A program made the translations under genes and the position numbers. A stretch of 64,000 nt of DNA from Symsagittifera roscoffensis. Lineage: Eukaryota > Xenacoelomorpha > Acoela > Convolutidae. Location: contig NW_026970610.1 in assembly GCF_963678635.1 (NCBI RefSeq), forward strand, positions 42,513-106,512, written 5' to 3'. How positions within the stretch are numbered: the first letter of the stretch is position 1; the number at the start of each line of letters is the position of its first letter. The notes beneath the pieces were generated by a model, which worked only from the letters and a program-made list of their open reading frames with translations, was not told the origin of the DNA and searched no databases. Positions 9,578-18,945 of this stretch are shown here, piece after piece.

Positions 9578-12500
9578 ATGATAGCAGTCGAAAATGACTA
9601 TGAACCTGTTATATATGAACAACTTTTTTCATCACACATATATGAAAATCAATCAGAACTCCTTCACAATTATTATTCTGAACCCATCCATTCCACACCA
9701 ACGACGCAAGAAACTAAAGGAACTAACACTACAAATCAATCCAATGAAAATGACAAAACAAAATGCTTGAATACAAATCACATATATCAAAATATACAAA
9801 AAGAACAACCCAAAGAAAAAATTTGGACAATACCATTTCTCTTAGAAAGTCCAAGAAACAAAGAATTTCAACCACCAGATCTTGAAATTGATTTTCTAAT
9901 TGATTCAGGAGCAGAATCAAATATAATAAACATTCCCACATGGAATGAAATAAAAACCTTACACCCAAAGCTAACACCTCTTGAAACCTCCAGTAAGTTA
10001 GCAACAGCACAAGGATCAACATTAATAAACTACGGAAAAATTCAATTATTTCTTCTCCCCACAAGAACAATAGAGCAAAATAAAATTTTAAATAAACCAT
10101 TTAAACAAATATTCCATATCACCGATATTAAACACAATATCATTGGAATACCATTTATCTCTAAATATATACCAACAATCAACATCTTGAACAGTAAAAT
10201 ATTAATCAAAGATAAATATACAAAAACAAAAGACACATCCCTAACATTTTTTCAAAGATTAAATAAACAACCACCATTCTTTTCAAAATTTTACCCAATA
10301 TATAACCAACAAAGAAAACACTTGAAACCACTATCAGGAAACATCTATAATTTTTCAATAAAACAATTTCACCAATATGATAAAAAACAAAACAAACAAA
10401 AATTTTATATGTCAGATTTTGAATTCAAACCTATTCATAAATTTTTCAAAATCACAATCTCATCAATAAAATATTTGAAAAACTCGAATTCAGATATTAT
10501 TTCTTTACATGTATACAACAATACACCTTACCAAGTAACATTACCTTTAGGACTTTTAGGCTATTGCGAAACCAACGCTACAATATCACCAATACACGAA
10601 AAAGCATATCGCGTAAATAATATACTCCAATTATTAGATATTTGTCAATCCACAATTCTTAATGAAGAATTATCCATAAATAATATAATAAGTAACGAAA
10701 AAAGAAATACGGAATATTTCACAAAAACCCCATATTTCAAACCGACATTCAACATAAATAACTACACAGAGAGTCAACAGAAATTTTTAACAATGTTTAA
10801 TTTCCAACATTCACAAATAACACAAGACGAATTTGAAAAATTAGCCAAACAGCTAATTAAATATTCATCAGTCTATGCAACATCCAAATTTGATGTTGGC
10901 AAAATCAGCTCATCACTACATCTCCCATTAAAACCAGACGCAGTTTTCAAAAAACAAAGAGCAAGTAAAGTATCAATTCACTTACACGATAAAGCGAACA
11001 GTTTACTCGACATTTTAGAACAATACAATATTATATCACCAGTAAATAAAGAAGAACAACCAAAAGGCAACACATTTATCAACCCTGTTATCATTCTAGC
11101 CAAAGGAGAATCATTAAAAATCGTTCTCGACGCTAGATACCTCAACTCACTCATAGATGAATCAAAGTGTAATTGGCCTATTGAACCAATACAAGTTATT
11201 TTAACAAAAAAAAACGGAAAATACTTTACAACCGCAGATATGAACAGTGCATATAATCAAATGCCATTAGATGAACAATCGCGACGTTTAACACAATTTG
11301 TTATTGGAAACCAACAATATGAATTCAACCGCCTATTCTATGGAATATCCATAGGACCAGCAGCATTTTCAGCCTTCATGAGCAAAATTTTTAGACCACT
11401 ATTACTTAAGAAAAACGCAATCACCTATTTAGACGATGTTTTTATGCAATCACAGACTAAAGAAGAAATGTTCAATGTTTTAGAACAATATCACCAAATA
11501 CTTCAGAACGAAAATCTGAAGGCCGCCCCCGATAAATCACACTTCTTTTTGACAAGAGTTAAATTCTTAGGACATAATATAGAAAGAAAAACAATCACTC
11601 CATTGAAATCACGCATTGACGCTATTCAGAAACTCCAACCACCAACAAATAAAAAGAAAATCCAAGAATTCGTTGGAATGTTAAACTTTTTAAGCAAATA
11701 TGTTTATAAAATGCAATTATACCTAAGACCATTCTATAATATACTTAGACAACAAAATAATTTTGAATGGAATACAGAACATCAAGCACGATTTGAAGAA
11801 ATAAAGAAACTCTTAACTGAACAAATTTCAAACACAAGTCCAGATCCAAATCAACCATTTTATGCAATGTGCGATGCTTCGAACTTTGGCATCGGCGCAG
11901 CATTATTACAATCACATAATGGTACAAATAAAATGAACCTTATATCAGCAATTTCTCGATTATTCACTCAAGCAGAGCTACGACTCTCAACTCTAATGAG
12001 AGAATGCACAGCCATAATATATACACTAACAGAATATGAATTTCTGATACTTGGATCAAAACATCCAACAGTTCTATTCACAGACCATAAACCAATCATC
12101 TTTCTCTTTACACAAAAATCTAATCCAAACCACCGAGTTTATAGATTTCAACTAGTTTTAACGAAATTCCCAAACTTACATATAGTTTGGACCGCAGGAA
12201 AAAATCTTGCATTACCAGACACTTTAAGTCGAAATACGCCACCTGAATTACTTACACGTAAAACCACAGTTGAAATACCCAAAAATATAAAATTCTACCT
12301 TGCAGAAAATGAAACATCACCCCGATTGGAATGCAAATATGCAGTAAAAACTGACGTTGAACAATCACAGATAAATAGTTTACAACATTTCCCACTTTAT
12401 TTAGATTGTCAAAATAATCACTATGAAGTTGATCTACTTGGAACATCAACTTTTAAACCAATTCCATATTCACAATGGATAAAAAATAACACCCAACAAA

Positions 12501-14311
12501 AAAGAATAAAACAACACCCGCCTAAAAAAGACCTTTTTCCACTAATTGAAAAAGAAAACTTAACTGATAAAATAAACTTATCAGGACCACAAACAAACGA
12601 TTCAAAATACACAATAAATCAAGTTTTTGACCTCCATGACCCACTTGATACAATGCCCTTATCTAAATTAGAAATCGAAAACATTTTTCTCCCCCCAACA
12701 GAAACAATTACAATTTCAACATTGAAACAATATCAAAATCTTGACCCAGTAATTAGACAACTAAAATCATGGCACAAATATAAAACTAAACCCGTCAAGG
12801 CAGATTCAACTTTTTTAGGAAACAAAACACTCCTCCGATACTTTCGAAAATTTAATAACACAACAATTAAAGAAAATGCAGACCTTTTAGAATATAAATT
12901 AAATGAATCTACAGTTCCCTGTCTCCCTTTAAGTATGATTCTCATAGCTTTTAATATTTCACATACACAAAACATTAAAGGACACTCTGGATCAGAGAAA
13001 ACATATTCAAATTTCATACAAAACTTTTATTTCCCAAATGCACCAATTTGGATAAAAGTACTATGCAATGATTGTATAGTATGTCAACTAAATAAACCTT
13101 ACCCAAATCAAAAACAAATAGCACAAAAACAAGATTTTAAAGGACAAAGTTTGTACTTTAACCACCGTATCTCATTTGATACTAAAGGACCAATTTCACC
13201 CTCATCAGAAGGAAACTCCTACATTATGGTAATTGCTGACGCATTTACACATTATGTAGCACTTAACCCAGTACCACATTGTAACGCTTATTACGCTTAC
13301 ACAACGCTTTATGAACACTGGATAGCCAAATTTGGACTACCAGAAATTTTAGTTACAGACAACGGTACAGAATTCATAAATAATGAAATCATCACATTAT
13401 GTCATTTATATAACATCAAACACAAACCACGTACATCTCATGCACCTTGGACAAACGGCTTAGTCGAAGGTATGAACCGTTCATTACAAGAATATCTTAG
13501 ATGTATCATCAATGGAAATGATACAAGATATACCGAATGGTCAGCAGATGTAAAACTATTTCCCTTAGCATATAATTCACAAATCACGACAATTCTAGGA
13601 ATGTCACCATATGAGATGGTTTTTAACCAAAAGCCACGCAAACCAATAATGTTTACAGCAAACTCTCATAAAAACGCACAAGGTTATTGTCAACCAAATA
13701 AAGACTCAATTTGTTATAACCTACCTTTACATACACACGATGAAGATCATTTTCATCACCCACAAATTCTTAAATTAGCCTCCGGTACACACACCGAATG
13801 GATTTTAAACAGAGATAAAAAACATAATGAAATTTACCAAAAAGTAACAAAAAAAATGTTACAAAGGCAGAACATTAATGAACAGATAAATTCACACTTT
13901 ACACCAGCCTCCGATTTAAAAATTGGAACATTTGTTTTAATACCCAATTTTAACACCCAAAAAGGAATTTCTAAAAAATTACAACCCCTTCGTAAAGGAC
14001 CATACCAAATAATTGCAAAACCCACTGATGTCACATATAAAATCACCGACTCAGACAAAAAAGAAATCGTTCAACACCGAAATAACCTATTACCTTATTA
14101 TCCAAAAGAATACGCACTCCGCGAACTAACTCAATTATATTCTTTTACAGGTTTAAAATTATTCAAAATGACCCACATATGGAAAATAAAACAAAGGAAC
14201 AAAATGATATTCACCTCGGAAATCAAAATACAAAATCAACCATCACAAAAAACAATACAAAAAATCAAGATCAAAATACATCTCAAAAAGAAAGAAGAAA
14301 TAGAAAAATGA
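9578..14311 (+). CDS. pol: Pol: protease, reverse transcriptase, RNase H, integrase
   Basis: This uninterrupted 1577-aa frame carries, in order: an aspartic protease with DSGA at residues 109-112; a reverse transcriptase with YLDD at 617-620 and FYGISIGPAAF before it; RNase H with its first Asp at 766 (CDASNFGIG); an integrase zinc-binding H-H-C-C segment (H1136 to about C1166); the integrase core D1201, D1261, E1297 with the D-35-E spacing; and a C-terminal GPY module near 1474. Domain order RT-RH-IN is that of Ty3/gypsy. It copies the element RNA and inserts the DNA. All catalytic residues looked for are present. The last 50 residues overlap another frame. Confidence 0.97.
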   Translation: MIAVENDYEPVIYEQLFSSHIYENQSELLHNYYSEPIHSTPTTQETKGTNTTNQSNENDKTKCLNTNHIYQNIQKEQPKEKIWTIPFLLESPRNKEFQPPDLEIDFLIDSGAESNIINIPTWNEIKTLHPKLTPLETSSKLATAQGSTLINYGKIQLFLLPTRTIEQNKILNKPFKQIFHITDIKHNIIGIPFISKYIPTINILNSKILIKDKYTKTKDTSLTFFQRLNKQPPFFSKFYPIYNQQRKHLKPLSGNIYNFSIKQFHQYDKKQNKQKFYMSDFEFKPIHKFFKITISSIKYLKNSNSDIISLHVYNNTPYQVTLPLGLLGYCETNATISPIHEKAYRVNNILQLLDICQSTILNEELSINNIISNEKRNTEYFTKTPYFKPTFNINNYTESQQKFLTMFNFQHSQITQDEFEKLAKQLIKYSSVYATSKFDVGKISSSLHLPLKPDAVFKKQRASKVSIHLHDKANSLLDILEQYNIISPVNKEEQPKGNTFINPVIILAKGESLKIVLDARYLNSLIDESKCNWPIEPIQVILTKKNGKYFTTADMNSAYNQMPLDEQSRRLTQFVIGNQQYEFNRLFYGISIGPAAFSAFMSKIFRPLLLKKNAITYLDDVFMQSQTKEEMFNVLEQYHQILQNENLKAAPDKSHFFLTRVKFLGHNIERKTITPLKSRIDAIQKLQPPTNKKKIQEFVGMLNFLSKYVYKMQLYLRPFYNILRQQNNFEWNTEHQARFEEIKKLLTEQISNTSPDPNQPFYAMCDASNFGIGAALLQSHNGTNKMNLISAISRLFTQAELRLSTLMRECTAIIYTLTEYEFLILGSKHPTVLFTDHKPIIFLFTQKSNPNHRVYRFQLVLTKFPNLHIVWTAGKNLALPDTLSRNTPPELLTRKTTVEIPKNIKFYLAENETSPRLECKYAVKTDVEQSQINSLQHFPLYLDCQNNHYEVDLLGTSTFKPIPYSQWIKNNTQQKRIKQHPPKKDLFPLIEKENLTDKINLSGPQTNDSKYTINQVFDLHDPLDTMPLSKLEIENIFLPPTETITISTLKQYQNLDPVIRQLKSWHKYKTKPVKADSTFLGNKTLLRYFRKFNNTTIKENADLLEYKLNESTVPCLPLSMILIAFNISHTQNIKGHSGSEKTYSNFIQNFYFPNAPIWIKVLCNDCIVCQLNKPYPNQKQIAQKQDFKGQSLYFNHRISFDTKGPISPSSEGNSYIMVIADAFTHYVALNPVPHCNAYYAYTTLYEHWIAKFGLPEILVTDNGTEFINNEIITLCHLYNIKHKPRTSHAPWTNGLVEGMNRSLQEYLRCIINGNDTRYTEWSADVKLFPLAYNSQITTILGMSPYEMVFNQKPRKPIMFTANSHKNAQGYCQPNKDSICYNLPLHTHDEDHFHHPQILKLASGTHTEWILNRDKKHNEIYQKVTKKMLQRQNINEQINSHFTPASDLKIGTFVLIPNFNTQKGISKKLQPLRKGPYQIIAKPTDVTYKITDSDKKEIVQHRNNLLPYYPKEYALRELTQLYSFTGLKLFKMTHIWKIKQRNKMIFTSEIKIQNQPSQKTIQKIKIKIHLKKKEEIEK

Positions 14312-14457
14312 CAGAACAAATAATACCCCAAGAGCACATCGACAAATCAGAACATAGAGAGTCATCACGACTTAGAAATCAACCACGTAAAAATTATAAA
14401 ATATTCATCCCACAATCTAAAATATTAAAGAAAGTCGAATTTCAAAAACAACTTTAA
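14179..14457 (+). CDS. Small charged ORF overlapping the pol end (92 aa)
   Basis: ATG 14179 opens a second frame within the last 133 bases of pol and stays open for 146 bases beyond the pol stop. The product is almost wholly Lys, Asn, Gln, Glu and Arg, with no hydrophobic core. Head-to-tail overlap with the gene before it matches the pattern elsewhere in this element, which is the main support. An overlapping chance frame in A-rich sequence is possible. Confidence 0.4.
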   Translation: MENKTKEQNDIHLGNQNTKSTITKNNTKNQDQNTSQKERRNRKMTEQIIPQEHIDKSEHRESSRLRNQPRKNYKIFIPQSKILKKVEFQKQL

Positions 14458-15000
14458 TTTTATACTTCACAGTCTTGAAACCCCTGAAACATTTTGAATT
14501 TTCATTTTTCAAAATAACATGCTGACAAACACGCAATGATTCTAGTTCAAATTTAAACCAATAGGATTCATCCAATCCGTCACCTTCTCTAACTCAGATC
14601 AATTAGACGAACCATATAAAACTCCAGGCATATCTATAACTATAACTTTACGACCTCCAGGTCAAAAATAAGCAAACCACTCCAACTTGACAACTAAAAT
14701 AAATATCACCATAATATCATAACCCTCCCTTATCTAATAACCCAAAAAAATCTGTTAACTTAGCCTAAAGTAACAAAACGAACATTTTAATTAGCCTAAA
14801 GTACAAAAATCTCACCATACCCCGGATCATTTGACAAATAAAAATAAAGAAAAGAACAACCTCCCGATCACCATAAAAATTGCCCCCAACAATTTTTCAC
14901 AAAACTCAACCCAATTGTCAAAAAACTAATAAATAATCCGACCACACTTGAAAATTGCCCCAAACAACAAAAAATATTCGATCAAGAAGTCATTTCTTAA
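14458..15000 (+). other. A-rich spacer after pol, no gene seen
   Basis: About 540 bases rich in A and C hold no long frame on either strand. Two copies of TAGCCTAAAGTA (around 14761 and 14795) are the only visible repeat. It may hold splicing or export signals for the downstream genes. Confidence 0.4.
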
Positions 15001-15216
15001 ATGCTCTTCTCTCAATCAGTCACTATAATTATCACAAACCTCAAACAATTTTTTACGATACTTAAAACTTTCATAATATTTCTTTTTGATATCCTTGAAT
15101 CTTTTGTAATAATCTTAATCATTTTTTGCAATATTTTTTTAATTTTCTATTCTATATTTGAACTATTCCTCCAACTTTCAAAAGCCCTTGATTATATCCA
15201 CAGGTACGATTCATAA
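15001..15216 (+). CDS. Small hydrophobic ORF (71 aa), likely membrane protein or first exon
   Basis: From ATG 15001 the product is dominated by Ile, Leu and Phe in two or three stretches long enough to span a membrane (for example residues 17-35 and 36-55), with few charged residues. A CACAG/GTACGA donor-like site at 15203/15204 lies near its end, followed 44 bases later by an acceptor-like ATTTTCAG. The frame may therefore continue into the next hydrophobic segment, although the phase does not join the two hydrophobic frames directly. Function unknown. It sits between pol and env, where viroporin-like accessory proteins would fit. Confidence 0.45.
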   Translation: MLFSQSVTIIITNLKQFFTILKTFIIFLFDILESFVIILIIFCNIFLIFYSIFELFLQLSKALDYIHRYDS

Positions 15217-15247
15217 AACTTGTCTAAATGATACGAACAATTTTCAG
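15204..15247 (+). other. Candidate 44-nt intron
   Basis: GTACGA at 15204 and ATTTTCAG ending at 15247 bound 44 bases, close to the short intron sizes of the host genes in this window. Removal would join the 15001 frame to sequence downstream. No transcript evidence is available. Confidence 0.4.
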
Positions 15248-15417
15248 TAGAACTGATATTTTTTTTACTATTTGTAATTTTCATAACATTTCTATCATCC
15301 CTCATTTTGACCATATGCAAATGTATAAAGAAAGCAATCATCACATTCGCTCTAGCAACAATCCTCCTAATTCTTTTTTTAGAAGAATACTATAATAAAC
15401 ATAAACTTTTTCACTAA
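15232..15417 (+). CDS. Second hydrophobic segment (about 61 aa, no ATG)
   Basis: A frame open from 15232 to TAA 15415 encodes two strong membrane-spanning stretches separated by KCIKK, then a short charged tail. It lacks an ATG, so it would need splicing (the candidate intron ends inside it at 15247) or another entry route. The membrane-like composition in an otherwise hydrophilic region supports real coding. Confidence 0.35.
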   Translation, partial: YEQFSVELIFFLLFVIFITFLSSLILTICKCIKKAIITFALATILLILFLEEYYNKHKLFH

Positions 15418-15425
15418 AAGAATAG

Positions 15426-16556
15426 ACCAAAAAGCTATCAAAAATTGCTACCCAACAGTCACAAAGTCAGTCTTCACCGACATCATCCCAAGATAACCCA
15501 ACAACACCTTCAACTACCCAAAATCCTCAAACATCTACACGAATTTCCTTTCAAGATAACCCATATACTTTTGAAGAACGACACGCACGCTTATCTGAAC
15601 CACTAGAACCCGTTCAACGGCAAGCACCTTTAAGTGAACCAACATATAACCTATACCCAACACTACCACAAGAACTAAGTAGAGCACGAAATCTTAGTCA
15701 AAACCAAAACACAACAGAAATAAATAGACAAATTATACATCCTCGACGAAATAGAAATTTTCAAACTCCCCGAGTTCATTTTGAAATACCTCAATCCCCA
15801 TCACAAAGCACTCCAGAAAACCCCACTGGTATCTTACCAGAAACCCCTACACTTCTTTCACAACGAAGCACCTCGAGCCTACCCTCAGATTACTTAGGTT
15901 CAACACCAACATCTGAACAAATACGTGAAAATCCCTTTAATCACCCAAACCAAACATCACGACTACCATATTGGACAACACATTCATTCACACAAGGTGA
16001 ACCAAATTTAACCAATGACCCAATAGATATTTCTTCAGATACAACATCCTCATCACTACCGGAAACACTATCCCTACCATCAACACCATCAATTAGCCAA
16101 ATTTCACCGACGCCTTTTAACTTAAATTTTCCAAATAATCTCGACGCAAGATATCGAGAACAATCATCAACAAATATTCCTTTAAGACTAGATTGGAATA
16201 CATTTACAGCACCTCCACCATTATTTGGACAACATCTAGAAAGTAATCGCCTTCACAACTGGGCTCTCAATAGACTACAATATCGACAAGACATTCACGA
16301 CGATATTCGTGATCACAATATCCAAATACTCCAACAAAATAGTCTACAATTAAAGTTTGAAATCACAGTTAAATTAAACAACATTACTCAACATCCCTAC
16401 CCTTTAAACCCACCAAACATAACAGCTCAATCACTACCACCACCATTTATAACCACTGAAGTAATATATAAATACGACAGATATACCAAAAAGACAATTG
16501 GTTACATTACATTTTATAACCCATACTCAGGATTATCATACACATGTATATTCTAA
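15426..16556 (+). CDS. 376-codon ORF with no methionine
   Basis: The frame runs from just after TAG 15423-15425 to TAA 16554-16556 without a stop and without a single ATG. The first 230 codons are rich in Ser, Thr, Pro and Gln, like a disordered tail. The last 130 have a folded-domain composition (LRLDWNTFTAPPPLF, then DIHDDIRDHNIQIL) ending in aromatic-rich sequence. The stop overlaps the env ATG (16544). Coding composition matches the rest of the element. With no internal start it must be reached by splicing (an AG precedes it at 15424-15425), by readthrough or frameshift, or by non-AUG initiation. Family unknown. Confidence 0.65.
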   Translation, partial: TKKLSKIATQQSQSQSSPTSSQDNPTTPSTTQNPQTSTRISFQDNPYTFEERHARLSEPLEPVQRQAPLSEPTYNLYPTLPQELSRARNLSQNQNTTEINRQIIHPRRNRNFQTPRVHFEIPQSPSQSTPENPTGILPETPTLLSQRSTSSLPSDYLGSTPTSEQIRENPFNHPNQTSRLPYWTTHSFTQGEPNLTNDPIDISSDTTSSSLPETLSLPSTPSISQISPTPFNLNFPNNLDARYREQSSTNIPLRLDWNTFTAPPPLFGQHLESNRLHNWALNRLQYRQDIHDDIRDHNIQILQQNSLQLKFEITVKLNNITQHPYPLNPPNITAQSLPPPFITTEVIYKYDRYTKKTIGYITFYNPYSGLSYTCIF

Positions 16557-17032
16557 AATTATTAATTTTTCTCCAAATCCTTTTTCTAGTAATCTCAAAT
16601 CAAAACATAAACCCTTCCCCCCGCACAGGACCCCAAGATTTATTAGTAACACATTACGATTGTGAAGACAACGAACAAAAAACACTACACAAGTATGCAA
16701 TAAATCAAGTATCACAATGCGAAACAGAACCCCAAGCTATAGAAACTACAAATGTAATAGCAACACTCTACTCAAAAGCCCGAGCAACCACAGTTATAGG
16801 ATATAAGTTCACAGCAACATTTTCCGAAAAGAAAGTACATTGTTCACAAGTCTCAAACGGAAATAAAAACCGACTTGACCATGAATCATTCTACCAGAGT
16901 AATATCGAACGACTTTTACACCTAAATCCCGAAGATTGTAAAAACGAGTTACTTAGACTAAACATCACACAAAATAAAAACTCAGATAGAAAGTTAGTAT
17001 ACTTCAGACTCTGTACATCAAGCAGAACTTGA
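16544..17032 (+). CDS. Env-like segment 1: signal peptide and N-terminal ectodomain
   Basis: ATG 16544 begins a clear signal peptide (residues 1-18, Leu, Ile and Phe-rich) followed by an ectodomain with several cysteines (YDC at about 38-40). The frame ends at TGA 17030-17032, while coding sense passes to the next frame from about 17004. The start overlaps the end of the methionine-less ORF by 13 bases. Confidence 0.6.
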   Translation: MYILKLLIFLQILFLVISNQNINPSPRTGPQDLLVTHYDCEDNEQKTLHKYAINQVSQCETEPQAIETTNVIATLYSKARATTVIGYKFTATFSEKKVHCSQVSNGNKNRLDHESFYQSNIERLLHLNPEDCKNELLRLNITQNKNSDRKLVYFRLCTSSRT

Positions 17033-17348
17033 AAGATATCAAGGACATATAAAATTAGATGAAAAATACCCATACAACGGCGCACACGGACGATTAACCT
17101 ATGACATACACGATAAACACTGGATACCACACATTGGTATAAAAAACCCATCAAACTGCAAAGCAGACACAAAAAATAAAGGATACCAAGAAATAATGTT
17201 TTTCGATTGGAAAATACAACTCGAAAAAATACAACTCACACGAGATTTATCAGACAACACAATGATCTATCAAGGAATTAGATTACCTTGTAAAAATGAT
17301 CAAGGTTATTGCGACACGAACACAAGCAACAGTTGTTTGGTTCCCTGA
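17004..17348 (+). CDS. Env-like segment 2 (frame +1)
   Basis: Open from 17004 to TGA 17346-17348 in the next frame. It continues the ectodomain composition and ends with a cysteine-rich stretch (CKNDQGYCD). Overlap with both neighbours is what single-base indels in one gene would give. Confidence 0.5.
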   Translation, partial: SDSVHQAELERYQGHIKLDEKYPYNGAHGRLTYDIHDKHWIPHIGIKNPSNCKADTKNKGYQEIMFFDWKIQLEKIQLTRDLSDNTMIYQGIRLPCKNDQGYCDTNTSNSCLVP

Positions 17349-17682
17349 AGACACATGTACAACATTTCAAGTAGCAAAAATACACGCTCGTATGATAAAA
17401 TTTCACGAAAAATATTTTATACAATCAATACCATATGAACAAGTAAATCCATTACGAAAAATAAGTTCTAATTTTAGAAACATTCACAATATAGAAAATA
17501 AATTAACACGTTTTCAAATATACCAAGAAACAGAACTTGCATGTAAATATAAAAACCCACTTCACAAAACACAATACTCTGAAATACTAGTTGAATACGA
17601 AAAAGGATTCGACATGACCACTGGAAAAATAAAGATCGACCCATATGCCACAAGTCATCCCCCAAATGAAGGAACATCATAA
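17296..17682 (+). CDS. Env-like segment 3
   Basis: In a third frame. It includes VWFPEDTCTTF near its start and ends at TAA 17680-17682. From here to 18945 the env region stays in a single frame, broken only by three stops. Confidence 0.5.
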   Translation: MIKVIATRTQATVVWFPEDTCTTFQVAKIHARMIKFHEKYFIQSIPYEQVNPLRKISSNFRNIHNIENKLTRFQIYQETELACKYKNPLHKTQYSEILVEYEKGFDMTTGKIKIDPYATSHPPNEGTS

Positions 17683-17862
17683 ATACCAGTTAATTTTCAA
17701 AAGAATACAGGTCAACCTGGTGGACATCTAAAGCCCCAAGACGCTCAAAGCACACGTTTACAAGAACTATCACTAATGAATAGTACATATTTTGGTAATA
17801 TCCCTTATGATATTCACTTAGATATGAAACTAGACTACACGATTAGCCGAATTTTTTAAGAA
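17683..17862 (+). CDS. Env-like segment 4, between two in-frame TAA codons
   Basis: Same frame as the segments on both sides. It runs from the codon after TAA 17680 to TAA 17860-17862. Composition is hydrophilic and ectodomain-like. Confidence 0.4.
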
Positions 17863-18618
17863 ATGTCACTCTCCGAATTAGAAACACTACACCAACTATG
17901 CGAATTAGAAAGAACACAAATATTACAATCACTTGCACTAGCAGTATTAAAAATACCCTACGCAGGATATTTACTATCAGGAAATAGATCAAATTTTTTA
18001 GACTACGAAGGAAACATTTTATGGTTTTATGCTTGTACCAAAAAAGTATCAGCACTATACGTTTTTGAAGATAAACGATGCTATAAAAGAATCCCTATCT
18101 TTTATAAGAATAAAGTACATTTCGTTGACACACTTTCAAGAAGAACCTATTTCTGGGATACCGCAGTCCCATGTGGATCAGAAAATAGCCACAATGTAGT
18201 ACAACTAAACCCTGATGAAGATAAATATTACCTTCTTACCCCATACCCCACATTAATGCAATCACTCAAAAAATTTTCACCAGAAAGCATTCGCGCTATC
18301 GCTCGAAACCCAAATATCGACTTACAATCAATAGGAATATATTCAAAATCAGATATTCAACATCACATTAGAACACAACAATTCCAAGAATTATTAACAC
18401 AAATGGACACTATACAAAGACAATCAATTGACCAAAACCTACGCAAACTTGCAGAAACCGCAGGATTTGCAGACATCTATACGCAAGACTATAGCGGATA
18501 TTTTAAAGACATTAAAGATTATATATATCTAAACGGTGAAAAATACCGTCCCCAAGATATATCACCTATCAATATTTTTAGCTTTGTTACACTCAAAAAT
18601 GAAATTCTTGATTTCTAG
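17863..18618 (+). CDS. Env-like segment 5: central and membrane-proximal ectodomain
   Basis: A 251-codon open stretch (MSLSELETLH at its start) with paired cysteines, YCTK-like and CYKRIPIFY blocks, then FVDTLSRR and VPCG. It is followed by a helical part that resembles the membrane-proximal stalk of a fusion glycoprotein. It ends at TAG 18616-18618 with the frame open beyond. Confidence 0.55.
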   Translation: MSLSELETLHQLCELERTQILQSLALAVLKIPYAGYLLSGNRSNFLDYEGNILWFYACTKKVSALYVFEDKRCYKRIPIFYKNKVHFVDTLSRRTYFWDTAVPCGSENSHNVVQLNPDEDKYYLLTPYPTLMQSLKKFSPESIRAIARNPNIDLQSIGIYSKSDIQHHIRTQQFQELLTQMDTIQRQSIDQNLRKLAETAGFADIYTQDYSGYFKDIKDYIYLNGEKYRPQDISPINIFSFVTLKNEILDF

Positions 18619-18945
18619 GATGGCCCTACTAAAAAATTGACTATTTTATACGCAATGTTTAACTTTATTGGATTTCTTTTTTCACTTTTAAAAGGAATCT
18701 ACAACACATGTGCTATACACACACAAGTAAACAGACAAGCAAGTGTAGCACGCATACTATTTGCAGGATTTTTTGGAATCTTTTCTACATCAATAAACAA
18801 AATTCTTTTAGACGCACAAATAAAAGAATACAACACAAAAATAGCAACAAGACAGAACACATACGACGAAGAACATAACAATGTAGACACAACGCCAACA
18901 GCACCACAGTTACCCCCCTACCACATAACCATCCACTATCCCTAG
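18619..18945 (+). CDS. Env-like segment 6: transmembrane segment
   Basis: In frame after TAG 18616. It contains one or two hydrophobic segments (FNFIGFLFSLL, then ARILFAGFFGIF) and the start of a hydrophilic cytoplasmic tail. It ends at TAG 18943. A run of six C at 18912-18917 lies where the sense passes to another frame. Confidence 0.5.
   Translation, partial: DGPTKKLTILYAMFNFIGFLFSLLKGIYNTCAIHTQVNRQASVARILFAGFFGIFSTSINKILLDAQIKEYNTKIATRQNTYDEEHNNVDTTPTAPQLPPYHITIHYP

Noticed and set aside
9729..10100. Long antisense frames within pol of the giant element
   Set aside because: They mirror the A-rich coding strand and carry only Leu, Phe and Val-rich filler. The sense strand carries all the protease and polymerase motifs.
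9107..18618. A variant genetic code in which TAA and TAG mean Gln
   Set aside because: Host-like genes and several element ORFs end plausibly at TAA or TAG, and TAA codons in the plus-strand pol copy (38449 and 38632) match Leu and Tyr positions in the other copy.
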